NCBI RefSeq assembly: GCF_014203645.1
Contig: NZ_JACHJL010000007.1
Location: forward strand, 186,001 to 250,000
DNA from: Streptomyces zagrosensis
GTDB taxonomy: Bacteria; Actinomycetota; Actinomycetes; Streptomycetales; Streptomycetaceae
Length of the DNA stretch: 64,000 bases
Direction: 5' to 3'
A model generated the notes under the pieces. It made no database searches, was not told the DNA's origin, and worked only from the letters and a program-made list of their open reading frames with translations. Below are positions 1 to 8,387 of this stretch, piece after piece. Position 1 is the stretch's first letter. The number at the start of each line of letters is the position of its first letter. Position numbers and translations under genes: made by a program.

Positions 1-126
1 TACGTTCCCCCAGGTGGGTGCCGACGCGTCCGCGAAGTCGGCGAGCCAGACGCGGGTGCCCGAGTTGAGCGCGTTGATGGTCATCTTGCGATCGGCCACT
101 TCTGGCCAGTGGAGAACAATCTCCTT
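1..126 (-). pseudogene. aceB: malate synthase A fragment, N-terminal part missing, runs off the left edge
   Basis: Read on the minus strand, the stretch from about 96 down to 1 gives an open frame containing DRKMTINALNSG followed by a variant of the DFEDASAPTW motif. This is the typical interior of malate synthase A, roughly residue 100 of a ~540-residue enzyme that condenses glyoxylate with acetyl-CoA. Only about 15-45 bases separate this motif from the stop of the upstream gene at 143, so the usual ~95 N-terminal residues have no room here. The canonical Glu of the FEDA motif reads as Ala. Possible internal starts are the GTG at 97-99 and the ATG at 82-84. It is either a 5'-truncated pseudogene or a shortened gene. 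The rest lies outside the window, so its state cannot be judged. Confidence 0.55.
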
Positions 127-142
127 ACGGTGGGTGGCTGGG

Positions 143-814
143 TCAGTGGCCGGGACTTGGCCCGGGGCCGGGTTCGCAGCCGGGGGCGAGCAGCCGTAGG
201 TCCGCCGGGGTGTCGATGTCGTCGGGCGTGGCAATGTCCGCGCACTCCACCAGCGTGAGGTCACGCGTGTGCGCCCGCAGGAAGTCCCGGGCGCCCCGAT
301 CACCGGACGCTCCCGCTGCCACCTGCGCCCAGTGCTTGCGGGCGAACAGCACCGGGTGGCCCCGCTGCCCCGCGTACGCCGCGGCCACCAGCGGCGCACC
401 CGCTCGATGCGCCGCGATCACCCGGGCCACCGCATCGGCGCCCACGCCTGGTTGGTCCACGAGCATCACCAGCACCGCGGTGGCCCCGTGGGCGGCGGCG
501 CCCACCGCGTCGAGGCCCGCGCGCAGCGAGGAGCCCATGCCCGACGCCCAGTGCGGGTTGCCGGTCACGACGCAGCCCGTCAGCTCGGCCCGCTCTCGTA
601 CGCGTTCCGCCGCAGCGCCGAGCACCACATGCACCGCCGGCGCGCAGCCGCCCCCGCGCAGCGCCCGCACCGCACGCTCCACCAGCGGTCGTCCCCGGTA
701 GTCGAGCAACGCCTTGGGGCGTCCCCCGAGCCGCCGTCCGCCGCCCGCCGCGAGCACAAGCCCGGCGATGGGGGCCGGTCCGCCGGTGTTCGGTTCCTGT
801 GGTGTCGGTGCCAT
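143..814 (-). CDS. MobA-like nucleotidyltransferase (NTP_transf_3 type)
   Basis: This 223-residue protein starts with the nucleotide-binding loop LVLAAGGGRRLGG followed by RPKALLDYRG, as in MobA/MocA molybdenum-cofactor cytidylyl- and guanylyltransferases. It later carries VLVMLVDQPG, matching the metal-binding Asp strand. Such enzymes transfer a nucleotide from CTP or GTP to a molybdopterin or sugar-phosphate acceptor in the cytoplasm. The start was taken at the ATG at 812-814, because the longer frame adds 39 Arg-rich residues before the Rossmann loop. As I recall, a homologue sits beside malate synthase and the allantoin genes in S. coelicolor, so a role in cofactor supply for purine breakdown is plausible but is inference. 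Confidence 0.85.
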   Translation of the reverse strand: MAPTPQEPNTGGPAPIAGLVLAAGGGRRLGGRPKALLDYRGRPLVERAVRALRGGGCAPAVHVVLGAAAERVRERAELTGCVVTGNPHWASGMGSSLRAGLDAVGAAAHGATAVLVMLVDQPGVGADAVARVIAAHRAGAPLVAAAYAGQRGHPVLFARKHWAQVAAGASGDRGARDFLRAHTRDLTLVECADIATPDDIDTPADLRLLAPGCEPGPGPSPGH

Positions 815-996
815 GCGCCTTGCATACCGCACCGCGCCAACGGAAGGCGCCCGTGCCCGCTGCCACGCCCCGGGCCCTGCGCCCCGAGCCCAGGTCACAA
901 GCCCGGACTTCGCTGGCGGGGCGTACCGCACCGGGTACCGGGCACGAGGGCTCGGCTAAGGTCGGGGCGTGCGTGGGTGAAACGGGGAGGACGAAG

Positions 997-3057
997 GTGG
1001 CGGAGGTCTTCGAGGCGCTGGGGAAGAAGGACCCGCGCCAGGTCGCGGGTTACCAGCTTGCCGCCAAGCTGGGCTCGGGCGGCATGGGCAAGGTCTACCT
1101 CTCCTACACCCCGGCCGGACGGCCGGTGGCGATCAAGGTGGTACGTCCCGACCTCAGCGAGGACCCGGAGTTTCGCAGCAGGTTTCGGCGCGAAGTGGAG
1201 GCCGCCAAGCGGGTGCACGGCCTGTACACCGCGCCGGTCATCGACGCCGAGACCGAGGGCGACACGCCTTGGCTTGCCACCGCTTATGTGCCGGGCCCCT
1301 CCCTACAGTCGGTGATCGACGACCACGGCCCGCTGCCCGTTGACACCGTGCTGCTACTCACCGCGGGAATGGCCGAGGCGCTCGCCGCCGTCCATGAGGC
1401 GGGCATCGTGCACCGGGACTTCAAGCCGTCGAACGTGCTGCTGGCGGCCGATGGTCCGCGCGTCATCGACTTCGGCATCTCGCGGGCCGTGGACTCCAGC
1501 TCGCTCACCGGTAGCGGCATGACCATCGGCACCCCGTCGTTCATGGCGCCCGAACAGGCCGAGGCCACCGAGATCACGGTGGCCACCGATATCTTCGCGC
1601 TCGGCCAAGTGGCCTGCTACGCCGCGTCCGGCGCCCCGGCGTTCGGTGAGGGCACTCCGCATGGCGTGCTTTACCGGGTCGTGCACAAGAGCCCCGACCT
1701 CAGCGGCGTGCCCGAGGAACTGCGCGGGCTGATCGGCCGGTGCCTGGAGAAGAGGCCGGCGGACCGGCCGAGTCCCGCCGAAATCATCGCTATGTGCCGC
1801 GCGGTGTCCCCGGGCGGCGAACTGCGCCGGGCCGACGACTGGTTGCCCACCGCGGTCGCGGCCGACCTCAGCAGCCGCGCCGCAGGGCCCGCGCCCACCA
1901 AAGCGTCGCCAACGGACGAAACGCTGGCCCGCGCCCGCACGACCGGCGGGGGCCAGGGCGCCGGCGCGGCGGCGTCCGACGAGGCACGGGATAGCGCGGG
2001 CAGCGCGCGAAATACGGGCAGCCCAGGCAGCCCAGGCAGCCCAGGCAGCATAGGGCGCACGGGTGGTACGAGCGCTGCCGGTGCGGCTGCCGGGGTGTTC
2101 GGACCGCCTCCGGGGCTGCCACCGGAAGGGGCTGCGCTGCAAGGGGGCGCACCGCAAGGAGGGCCGAGCCAGGGGCCGTACGCGGGCGGCACGACCGGCC
2201 CGCTCGGCGCCTTGGGGGCCGGGAGCGGACCGGGAGCCTCAGCAGATCCCGGTGCCGTCCATGCTGCTCATGGTGCCGGCGCTGCTCACGGTGCCGGCGC
2301 TGCCGATGCGGGCAAGGGGCGTGGCGCGCGGCGGATGGCCGCACTCATGGTTGCCGCCGTGCTCATCGTCGGTGCGGGGGGCGGCGCCGCGTACTACATC
2401 GGCAAGGACGACGACGGTGGCAGCCAGTCGCAGGGCCAGGGCGAGCGGAAGACCTCGCCTCCGTCGGACGGTTCGAGCGGCCCGGACGGCAAGCCTGCGG
2501 ACGGAACGAAGGACCCGGTGGGCCCGGGCCCAAGTGGCGCCCCCTCCGGGGACGGTGACGGGAAGAACGACGGTGACGAAGATGGCGACGGGGGCGAGCC
2601 GACCGGCGTACCCAGCAGCCCAGGCAGCGGCGGGCCGGGCGCCATCAGCCCCAAAGGCGTTGATTACGATGACTTGTCGCTCCCCGATGGCTATCACCTG
2701 ACGCTGGCCGCCGACCCACCGCGCCCCGACAACTCCGCGACGACGGCCGAGGACTTCGTGTACGACAACCCCGCCGCGCCCGGCAGCGCTGGCGGCAGCG
2801 TGCGTGCCGGGGACGGCGGCAAGCTGGTGCTGTTGCGGGCCGACGAGTACGGCTCCGCCACCGCCTGCCGGGACACCACCCGCTTCGCCTCCGAAATCAG
2901 CCTGGACCAACTCACCGCAGGCTCCCGGGTCTGCGTGCTAGCCGCCTCCGGGGACCTCGCCCTGATTACGTACCAGGGGGGCGCGCCGCAGGGCGATCCC
3001 AGCGACTACATCAGCCTGGACGTCACGGTCTGGCGGACCGGGCCCGCGCGCTCATGA
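997..3057 (+). CDS. membrane-anchored eukaryotic-type Ser/Thr protein kinase (paralogue 1)
   Basis: A protein of 686 residues. A kinase domain spans about residues 19-285: glycine loop GSGGMGKVYL, VAIKVV lysine, catalytic HRDFKPSNVLL, DFG and an APEQ activation-segment end. A long Pro/Ala/Gly/Ser linker follows, including GSP repeats from a 9-bp tandem repeat near 2018-2050. One membrane helix lies near residues 446-468, then an acidic Gly/Asp stalk and an extracellular domain of about 140 residues. The GTG at 997 is preferred to the far upstream ATG because GGGGAGG lies at 984-990. It is a close paralogue of the next gene, including the extracellular domain, so the pair is a tandem duplication. 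The ectodomain is not PASTA, so the ligand is unknown. The kinase catalytic residues look intact. Confidence 0.9.
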   Translation: MAEVFEALGKKDPRQVAGYQLAAKLGSGGMGKVYLSYTPAGRPVAIKVVRPDLSEDPEFRSRFRREVEAAKRVHGLYTAPVIDAETEGDTPWLATAYVPGPSLQSVIDDHGPLPVDTVLLLTAGMAEALAAVHEAGIVHRDFKPSNVLLAADGPRVIDFGISRAVDSSSLTGSGMTIGTPSFMAPEQAEATEITVATDIFALGQVACYAASGAPAFGEGTPHGVLYRVVHKSPDLSGVPEELRGLIGRCLEKRPADRPSPAEIIAMCRAVSPGGELRRADDWLPTAVAADLSSRAAGPAPTKASPTDETLARARTTGGGQGAGAAASDEARDSAGSARNTGSPGSPGSPGSIGRTGGTSAAGAAAGVFGPPPGLPPEGAALQGGAPQGGPSQGPYAGGTTGPLGALGAGSGPGASADPGAVHAAHGAGAAHGAGAADAGKGRGARRMAALMVAAVLIVGAGGGAAYYIGKDDDGGSQSQGQGERKTSPPSDGSSGPDGKPADGTKDPVGPGPSGAPSGDGDGKNDGDEDGDGGEPTGVPSSPGSGGPGAISPKGVDYDDLSLPDGYHLTLAADPPRPDNSATTAEDFVYDNPAAPGSAGGSVRAGDGGKLVLLRADEYGSATACRDTTRFASEISLDQLTAGSRVCVLAASGDLALITYQGGAPQGDPSDYISLDVTVWRTGPARS

Positions 3058-3196
3058 TGGCCGGGGCCTCGCGTACGTGAAGGAGTCGAGGTAACTGCGC
3101 CCGCGGCGGTGGCGTAATTGGGCACTTCCGATAGGGTCACCGCTGTCAAACGCAAGCATGAGGGGCCGCCCTGAAGGGGCCGGGGGACGATAATTC

Positions 3197-5353
3197 ATGA
3201 ACAGTGCGGATTCCGCGGGGGTCTTCAAGCCACTTGAGGGCGATGACCCGGTCATGGTCGCGGGCTACCGGCTGAGCGCCAAGCTCGGGGCCGGCGGCAT
3301 GGGCAAGGTCTATCTGTCGTACACGCTCGGTGGCCGAGCGGTGGCCATCAAGGTGATCCGGCCGGAGTTCAGCGAGGACGCCGAGTTCCGGCGCCGCTTC
3401 CGGCAGGAGGTGAAGGCCGCCCAGCGGGTGCAGGGCCTGTACACCGCGCCGGTCATCGACAGCGACCCGGACGGTCCCACGCCCTGGCTCGCGACCGCTT
3501 ACGTGCCCGGGCCCTCGCTCGCCGAGTCGGTCAGTCAGCACGGCAAACTCCCGGTCGCTACGGTGCTGTTCTTGGTCGCGGGCATCGCCGAGGCATTGCA
3601 GGTCATCCATGGCGCGGGCATCGTGCACCGCGATCTGAAGCCGTCGAACGTGCTGCTCGCCGACGACGGCCCGCGTGTCATCGACTTCGGGATCGCCCGC
3701 GCCGCCGACGCCACCTCGCTCACCAGCAGTGGCGTCACCGTGGGCACCCCGACCTTCATGGCTCCCGAGCAGGCGGCCGGCCGCAAGGTCACCTCCGCCA
3801 CCGACATCTTCGCGCTGGGCCAGGTCGCGGCGTACGCGGCGATCGGCTCTCCCGCCTTCGGTGAGGGCACCTCGCACGGCGTGCTGTACCGCATCGTGCA
3901 CGAGCAGCCCGACCTGTCCGAGCTGCCACCCGAGTTGGCCGAACTGGTCGGCGGCTGCCTGCACAAGGACCCGGACGCTCGGCCCACGCTCACTGACCTG
4001 CTCCGGTTGTGCCAGGCGGCGTCGGCTGAGACCCAGTTGCGGCGGCCCGAGGACTGGCTGCCGCGTGCCGTAGCAGCCGACATCACCGGCCGGGTGCCAG
4101 CGCCCGCCCCGCGCCAGGTCCCCGCGCCGCCACAGGCCGCGCCGGTGGCGGGTGCGGCCCTCGCAGCGGGCGCGGCCCCGATGCCGACCGCGGCGCCCGG
4201 CACGCCGCCGCCCCCGCCGCAGCAGGCACCTGGCAACGCCTACCCGGCGCAGCCTCCCGTCATACCGCCCGCGGGGCAGCCCGCCACCCCGCCGCCGCAG
4301 GCTCCGGCGACCCCGCCCACCCCCACCGCGGTGCCGCTTTCCGCCCAGCTCCCGGCCGCCGCGCAGCCGCCCACCCCGCAGCCCATGCCCACCGCCCCCG
4401 CGCCGACCCCCTTCCAGCAGGCCGCGCCGGTGCAGCAGCAGTACGGGTATCCGCAGGGGCAGGCGTCGGCGGCACCACAGTCCTACGGGTATCCGCAGCA
4501 GCAGGCCAGCCCGCAACAGGCGTACGGATATCCCCAGTCGGCCACTCCCGCGGCAGCCGGCGGCTACGGCCCGCCCGTCTACTCCACCGCTGCCCTGTCC
4601 GCCCCGACCGGGCCGACAGGCACTGGCCCGAACACGTCCGGCACCACGGTCGTCGGTTCGCCCGATGGCGCCGGTGGGCCGCCGCGCAAGAAGCGCGGCA
4701 GGGGCAAGTTCGTGGCGCTGAGCGTGGCGGGCCTCTTGGTGTTGGCCGGGGCCGGCGGCGTCACCGCGTACACGCTGCTCGCTGACGACGACGACAAGAA
4801 GTCGAGCCAGTCCGACGACAAGAAGAAGAACGACGAGGCCACGGACCCGTCGGCGGACGAAGTCAAGGACACCCCGTCCACGTCGCCGAGCGAGGAGCCT
4901 TCGGACGGCGGCACCCCTTCGGAGACGGCGCCAACCGCCGTCCCCGACCCCAAGCCGGTCGAGTACAACGGCATCAACCTGCCGGAGAGCTACCACCTGT
5001 TCTTCGCGGCCGACCCCATCGAGCCGGAGGACGGCGACACTGAGGAAGACGTCGTGTACGGCAACAACCTCGGTGACCCAGACCTCAGCACCAGGTCGAA
5101 CGGCAGCAAGCTGATCCTGCTCAACAACGCGCAACAGGGCTCGCTCGAAACCTGCCGTAGCGAGACGCGGTTCACGACCTCGATCGGCCTTGACCGGCTC
5201 ACCAAGGGCGCTCAGGTCTGTGTGCAGACCGGCTCGGGGCACGTCGGGTTGCTGACCTTCAACGGCATGGCACCCGAGGCGGACCCGAGCGACTACGTCA
5301 AGGTCGATCTCACGGTGTGGCGCAATGCGCTCGAAGTAGAGGACACGTCCTGA
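3197..5353 (+). CDS. membrane-anchored eukaryotic-type Ser/Thr protein kinase (paralogue 2)
   Basis: A protein of 718 residues with the same layout as the upstream kinase. The kinase domain (about residues 22-290) has GAGGMGKVYL, VAIKVI, HRDLKPSNVLL, DFG and APEQ, all intact. A ~200-residue linker rich in Pro, Ala and Gln contains YGYPQ-type repeats. A membrane helix lies around residues 504-528, then an Asp/Lys/Ser-rich stalk. The outside domain ends in SDYVKVDLTVWRN, matching SDYISLDVTVWRT in paralogue 1. The kinase and ectodomain are conserved between the copies while the linker is not. It probably phosphorylates cytoplasmic targets in response to an envelope signal. Its partner is unknown. 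The ATG follows a GGGGGA stretch. Confidence 0.9.
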   Translation: MNSADSAGVFKPLEGDDPVMVAGYRLSAKLGAGGMGKVYLSYTLGGRAVAIKVIRPEFSEDAEFRRRFRQEVKAAQRVQGLYTAPVIDSDPDGPTPWLATAYVPGPSLAESVSQHGKLPVATVLFLVAGIAEALQVIHGAGIVHRDLKPSNVLLADDGPRVIDFGIARAADATSLTSSGVTVGTPTFMAPEQAAGRKVTSATDIFALGQVAAYAAIGSPAFGEGTSHGVLYRIVHEQPDLSELPPELAELVGGCLHKDPDARPTLTDLLRLCQAASAETQLRRPEDWLPRAVAADITGRVPAPAPRQVPAPPQAAPVAGAALAAGAAPMPTAAPGTPPPPPQQAPGNAYPAQPPVIPPAGQPATPPPQAPATPPTPTAVPLSAQLPAAAQPPTPQPMPTAPAPTPFQQAAPVQQQYGYPQGQASAAPQSYGYPQQQASPQQAYGYPQSATPAAAGGYGPPVYSTAALSAPTGPTGTGPNTSGTTVVGSPDGAGGPPRKKRGRGKFVALSVAGLLVLAGAGGVTAYTLLADDDDKKSSQSDDKKKNDEATDPSADEVKDTPSTSPSEEPSDGGTPSETAPTAVPDPKPVEYNGINLPESYHLFFAADPIEPEDGDTEEDVVYGNNLGDPDLSTRSNGSKLILLNNAQQGSLETCRSETRFTTSIGLDRLTKGAQVCVQTGSGHVGLLTFNGMAPEADPSDYVKVDLTVWRNALEVEDTS

Positions 5354-5497
5354 AGGACCGCTTCCCGCCGGCCGTTTCACCCCGCTTTGGCGACCAAATT
5401 TCGCCCTCCGTATAGCGCACCATGCAGAGAGTGGCGTTAACTGATCTGCGGCCTCCGCGCGTAGTGGAGTGCGGACGGCCATGGGTGGACGCATGAG

Positions 5498-5905
5498 ATG
5501 GGGAGACGGTCAGTGTTGCCAAGCGAAAATGCGAGGTACGGTCGGCCATCCGAAGTCTTGGTTGCGGAGGGCGCCGTAGCAGTGGAACACAGGCGAGCGG
5601 TCGGCGGTGCAGGGGACCCGAGGGCGTCGGAGTTAGGGCGCGCGGTGTCCCAGTTGCGGTGTGAACTGGCCACATATCCGGCCGAGTTATCGGACCGGTC
5701 GGTAGCCGAGGAGGAACTGGCCGCCCTGGACGCGATGATGCGCGAGGGGTTGCCGGAGGTGCCGAGGCTGCGTAGCTCACTGCTGTTGATAGCGAGTTCG
5801 CTGGGCTCCGTGAGCGCGTTGGGATCGTCGGTGACGGCGGTTCGGGCGGCGATCGACCAGTTCGGCGACGTGTCACATCAGCGGGACCACACAAGAGAGC
5901 ACTGA
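5498..5905 (+). CDS. small conserved hypothetical protein (DUF5955-like), with a TTA codon
   Basis: A protein of about 130-135 residues. The N-terminus is variable. The rest is helical, with a conserved-looking core running from ELGRAVSQLRCELATYP through LPEVPRLRSSLLLIAS to VSALGSSVTAVRAAIDQFG. From memory this resembles the Streptomyces family DUF5955, of unknown function. No signal peptide or membrane helix is evident. The ATG at 5498 gives 135 residues, but the GTG at 5513 is better spaced behind GGGGAG at 5500-5505. A leucine codon at 5687-5689 is TTA, rare in Streptomyces and read by the bldA tRNA, which suggests developmental translational control. It stands alone between the kinase pair and allR. 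Confidence 0.7.
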   Translation: MGRRSVLPSENARYGRPSEVLVAEGAVAVEHRRAVGGAGDPRASELGRAVSQLRCELATYPAELSDRSVAEEELAALDAMMREGLPEVPRLRSSLLLIASSLGSVSALGSSVTAVRAAIDQFGDVSHQRDHTREH

Positions 5906-5911
5906 ACTCGG

Positions 5912-5941
5912 GCGGGTCGCCATCACCCCCAGGCGGCCCGC
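5912..5941 (+). terminator. possible factor-independent terminator, no T-run
   Basis: GCGGGTCGCC at 5912-5921 pairs with GGCGGCCCGC at 5932-5941 with one mismatch across an 11-base loop, just after the stop at 5905. There is no poly-T tail, which is common in actinobacterial hairpins. Confidence 0.4.
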
Positions 5942-6075
5942 CGCTTCGCCCCATCTCGCACCGCCCGGCCCGCTACGTCCACGCGAACCCCCGCCCCGCT
6001 GCCGGCGCCCGCGTCACCACACCACGCGCGTCCGGGCACCCGCGGGCCAGACGCCCGCCTCCCCGGGGTAAGCGC

Positions 6076-6867
6076 CTAGGCGGTACCCGTGTTGGCGAGG
6101 GCCGCCGATAGATCGTTGGCCACCTCCTTCAGGAGCGGCACGATCGTCTCCGTGGCGACGTCCGTTACGCGACCGGCTGGCCCCGAGATGGAAATGGCGG
6201 CGGCCGTGGGGGCGTTGGGCACGGGCACGGCCAGGCACCGCACACCGATCTCCTGCTCATCGTGATCCACCGCGTACCCCGCACCGCGTACCGCCTGGAG
6301 CGCGGACAAGAAGGCGTCGGGCGTGGTGATGGTCTTCTCGGTGGCGGCGGGCATGCCGGTACGCGCGAGCAGGGCCCGCACCTCCGCGTCCGACACATGG
6401 GCCAGCAACGCCTTGCCCACGCCGGTCGAGTGCGGCAGCACCCGGCGGCCGACCTCGGTGAACATCCGCATCGAGTGCCGGGACGGCACCTGGGCGACGT
6501 AGACGACCTCGTCACCGTCGAGCAGCGCCATGTTCGCCGTCTCGCCCGACTCTTCCACGAGCCGGGCCAAAAACGGCCGGGCCCAGGTGCCGAGCAGCCG
6601 CGACGCGCTCTCGCCCAACCGAATCAGCCGCGGGCCAAGCGAATAGCGGCGGTTGGGCTGCTGGCGTACGTAGCCGCAGGCGACGAGGGTACGCATCAGC
6701 CGGTGAATGGTGGGCAGCGGCAGACCGCTGCTCATGGACAGTTCGCTCAGCCCGACCTCGCCCCCGGCGTCGGCCATTCGCTCCAGCAGGTCGAAGGCGC
6801 GCTCAAGGGACTGGACGCCACCCGAGCTAGCGGTGGCGGCGGTCTTGGACCGGGCGGACGGGGGCAC
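6076..6867 (-). CDS. allR: IclR-family repressor of allantoin catabolism (AllR-like)
   Basis: A 263-residue protein. An N-terminal winged helix-turn-helix (GVQSLERAFDLLERM, then LSELSMSSGLPLPTIHRLMRT) precedes an IclR effector domain with ALLDGDEVVYVAQ, STGVGKALLA and CLAVPVPN. In Streptomyces, AllR represses allantoinase, allantoicase and malate synthase genes and responds to allantoin-derived effectors. The assignment rests on the family plus the adjacent allantoinase remnant and the aceB fragment nearby. The start was taken at the GTG at 6865-6867, preceded by AAGGAAG; the upstream in-frame 80 residues look like leader. The protein appears intact although its likely targets here are broken. 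Confidence 0.85.
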   Translation of the reverse strand: MPPSARSKTAATASSGGVQSLERAFDLLERMADAGGEVGLSELSMSSGLPLPTIHRLMRTLVACGYVRQQPNRRYSLGPRLIRLGESASRLLGTWARPFLARLVEESGETANMALLDGDEVVYVAQVPSRHSMRMFTEVGRRVLPHSTGVGKALLAHVSDAEVRALLARTGMPAATEKTITTPDAFLSALQAVRGAGYAVDHDEQEIGVRCLAVPVPNAPTAAAISISGPAGRVTDVATETIVPLLKEVANDLSAALANTGTA

Positions 6868-7068
6868 GTCGGCTTCCTTTCGAGGCGGGTGTGGTCGGCT
6901 GGCGCGCTGGCGGCCCGGCGGCCGACCGGCAACCGGCAGCCTACCCGCCTCCGAAGTTCCCCACCGAGCCGTCCACATGCTGCTATCGCCGATAGCAGGG
7001 GGTTTGTCTGTATCGCGGGAGAGCGGGGTTGAGGGGCCGTGAGCGAGAAGGCGTGACGGTGGCTCTAT

Positions 7069-7097
7069 TTCGTGTTGTGGAATCGAAATTCTGCGAA
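7069..7097. promoter_or_regulatory. candidate AllR operator in the allR-allantoinase gap
   Basis: Two close dyads occur: TTC and GAA arms around TTCGTGTTGTGGAA (7069-7082), and the perfect TTCTGCGAA (7089-7097). They lie between the divergent allR and the allantoinase remnant, where an IclR autoregulatory site is expected. The match to a real AllR site is inference. Confidence 0.35.
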
Positions 7098-7247
7098 GTG
7101 GAGTCACGTGCGGCGTGCCTGTCGTGGCCGCGGTGACGCCGGAAGGGCTGCCGAAGTCCTTGACGCTCGACGGAGGCGCGTAGGAACTCCTTCACCGAAT
7201 CGTTGAAGGGGAGGGGGAGCCGAAGGGCGCAACCAGCGCCGACATGC

Positions 7248-7307
7248 CGCGAGACGTCGCGAGATACCGCGAGATACCGCGAGACGTCGCGAGGCGCCGC
7301 GAGGCGT
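7248..7307. repeat. 10-bp tandem repeat, six copies
   Basis: Six consecutive 10-base units of the form CGCGAG followed by a variable tetramer (ACGT, ATAC, ATAC, ACGT, GCGC, GCGT) run from 7248 to 7307. They sit between allR and the allantoinase remnant, within a gap of about 470 bases that holds no gene. Confidence 0.85.
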
Positions 7308-7334
7308 CGAGATGGCAAGTGAGAAGCGGCAAGT

Positions 7335-8349
7335 AGCAGCAACGAAGCTGTGCGAGCAGCCGTGGTCGGGCCCAAGGCCCATATTGACGTGGGCATTTGG
7401 GGCGGTGCGATACCCGGCAACCTTGGCGAGTCGCACGTGCTGCACGAGGCTGGGGTGTTCGGGTTCACGTGCTTTCTCTCGCCGTCCGGTGTGGCCGAGT
7501 TCCCGCAGCTCGACCGGGCCGACCTCGCCGCCGTGCTGGGCGAACTCGCCTTGTTCGGCGGGCTGCGAATCGCGCATGCGGGAGTAGCGCACCATCTCGC
7601 GAGCGCCCCACCCCCGGCGGCCCGCGCTACGCCGACTTCCTTGCCGCACGGCCGAGAGCGGCCGAGAAAGCGGCCATCTCCGCGCTGATCCACGCCGCCC
7701 GCGACACCGGCGGCCGGGTGCACATACTCCACCTGTCGTCCAGCGTTGCGCTGCCGCTGATCGCCGACGCGCGACGCGATGGCGTACGGATCATCGTCGA
7801 GACCTGCCCGCACTTCCTGACCCTCACAGTTGAGGAAGTGCCGGACGGGGCCACGGAATTCACGTGCTGCCCGCCGATCAGGGAGGCCGCCAACCAGGAC
7901 ACGCTGTGGCAGGGCCTGCAGGAGGGCACCATCGACTGCGTCGTCTCCGACCGCTCGCCGTGCACCGCTGAGCTGAAGACTGACGACTTCGGCACGGCAT
8001 GGGGCGGCATCTCCTCGCTCCAACTTGGCCTGCCCGCCATCTGGACCGCCGCCCGCGTACGCGGCCGGGAACTGGCGGACGTCGCGCGCTGGATGTCCAC
8101 GGCCCCGGCCGCGCTGGCCGGACTCGCCGGCAAGGGCGCCATCGCGCCGGGCCTGGACGCCGACTTCGTCGTCCTGGCGCCGGAGGAGACGTTCACCGTG
8201 GGCCCGGCCGCGCTGCACCACCGCAACCGTGTCACGGCGTACGCGGGGAAGACCCTGCACGGTGTCGTACGGTCCACCTGGCTGCGCGGCGTGCAGATCG
8301 CCGATGCCGGCCGGCCGACCCCACGGGCCGCCTGCTGGTACGCCCCTGA
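7335..8349 (+). pseudogene. allantoinase remnant: N-terminus missing and two frameshifts
   Basis: Clear allantoinase homology starts near 7340 (PKAHIDVGIWGGAIPGN) and continues through FGFTCFLSPSGVAEFPQLD. Around 7600-7615 the frame shifts to GGPRYADFLAARPR. It then runs through RVHILHLSSS, ETCPHFLTLT and CPPIREAANQD to TAYAGKTLHGVV. Near 8300-8320 it shifts again to the probable original end at 8349 (PTGRLLVRP). The first ~115 residues, which would carry the HxH zinc ligands, are absent. The usual SDHSP motif reads SDRSP. It therefore cannot make active allantoinase, the enzyme that opens allantoin to allantoate. No allantoicase gene follows. The neighbouring allR shows what the locus once was. 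Confidence 0.85.
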
Positions 8350-8387
8350 GCGGGCCCGCCGCGGAGCCGGCGCTCGGGGCCCGGCGC

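Noticed and set aside
3146..5494. 782-codon minus-strand frame opposite the second kinase
   Set aside because: An antisense shadow caused by third-position GC bias; the kinase motifs on the plus strand are decisive.
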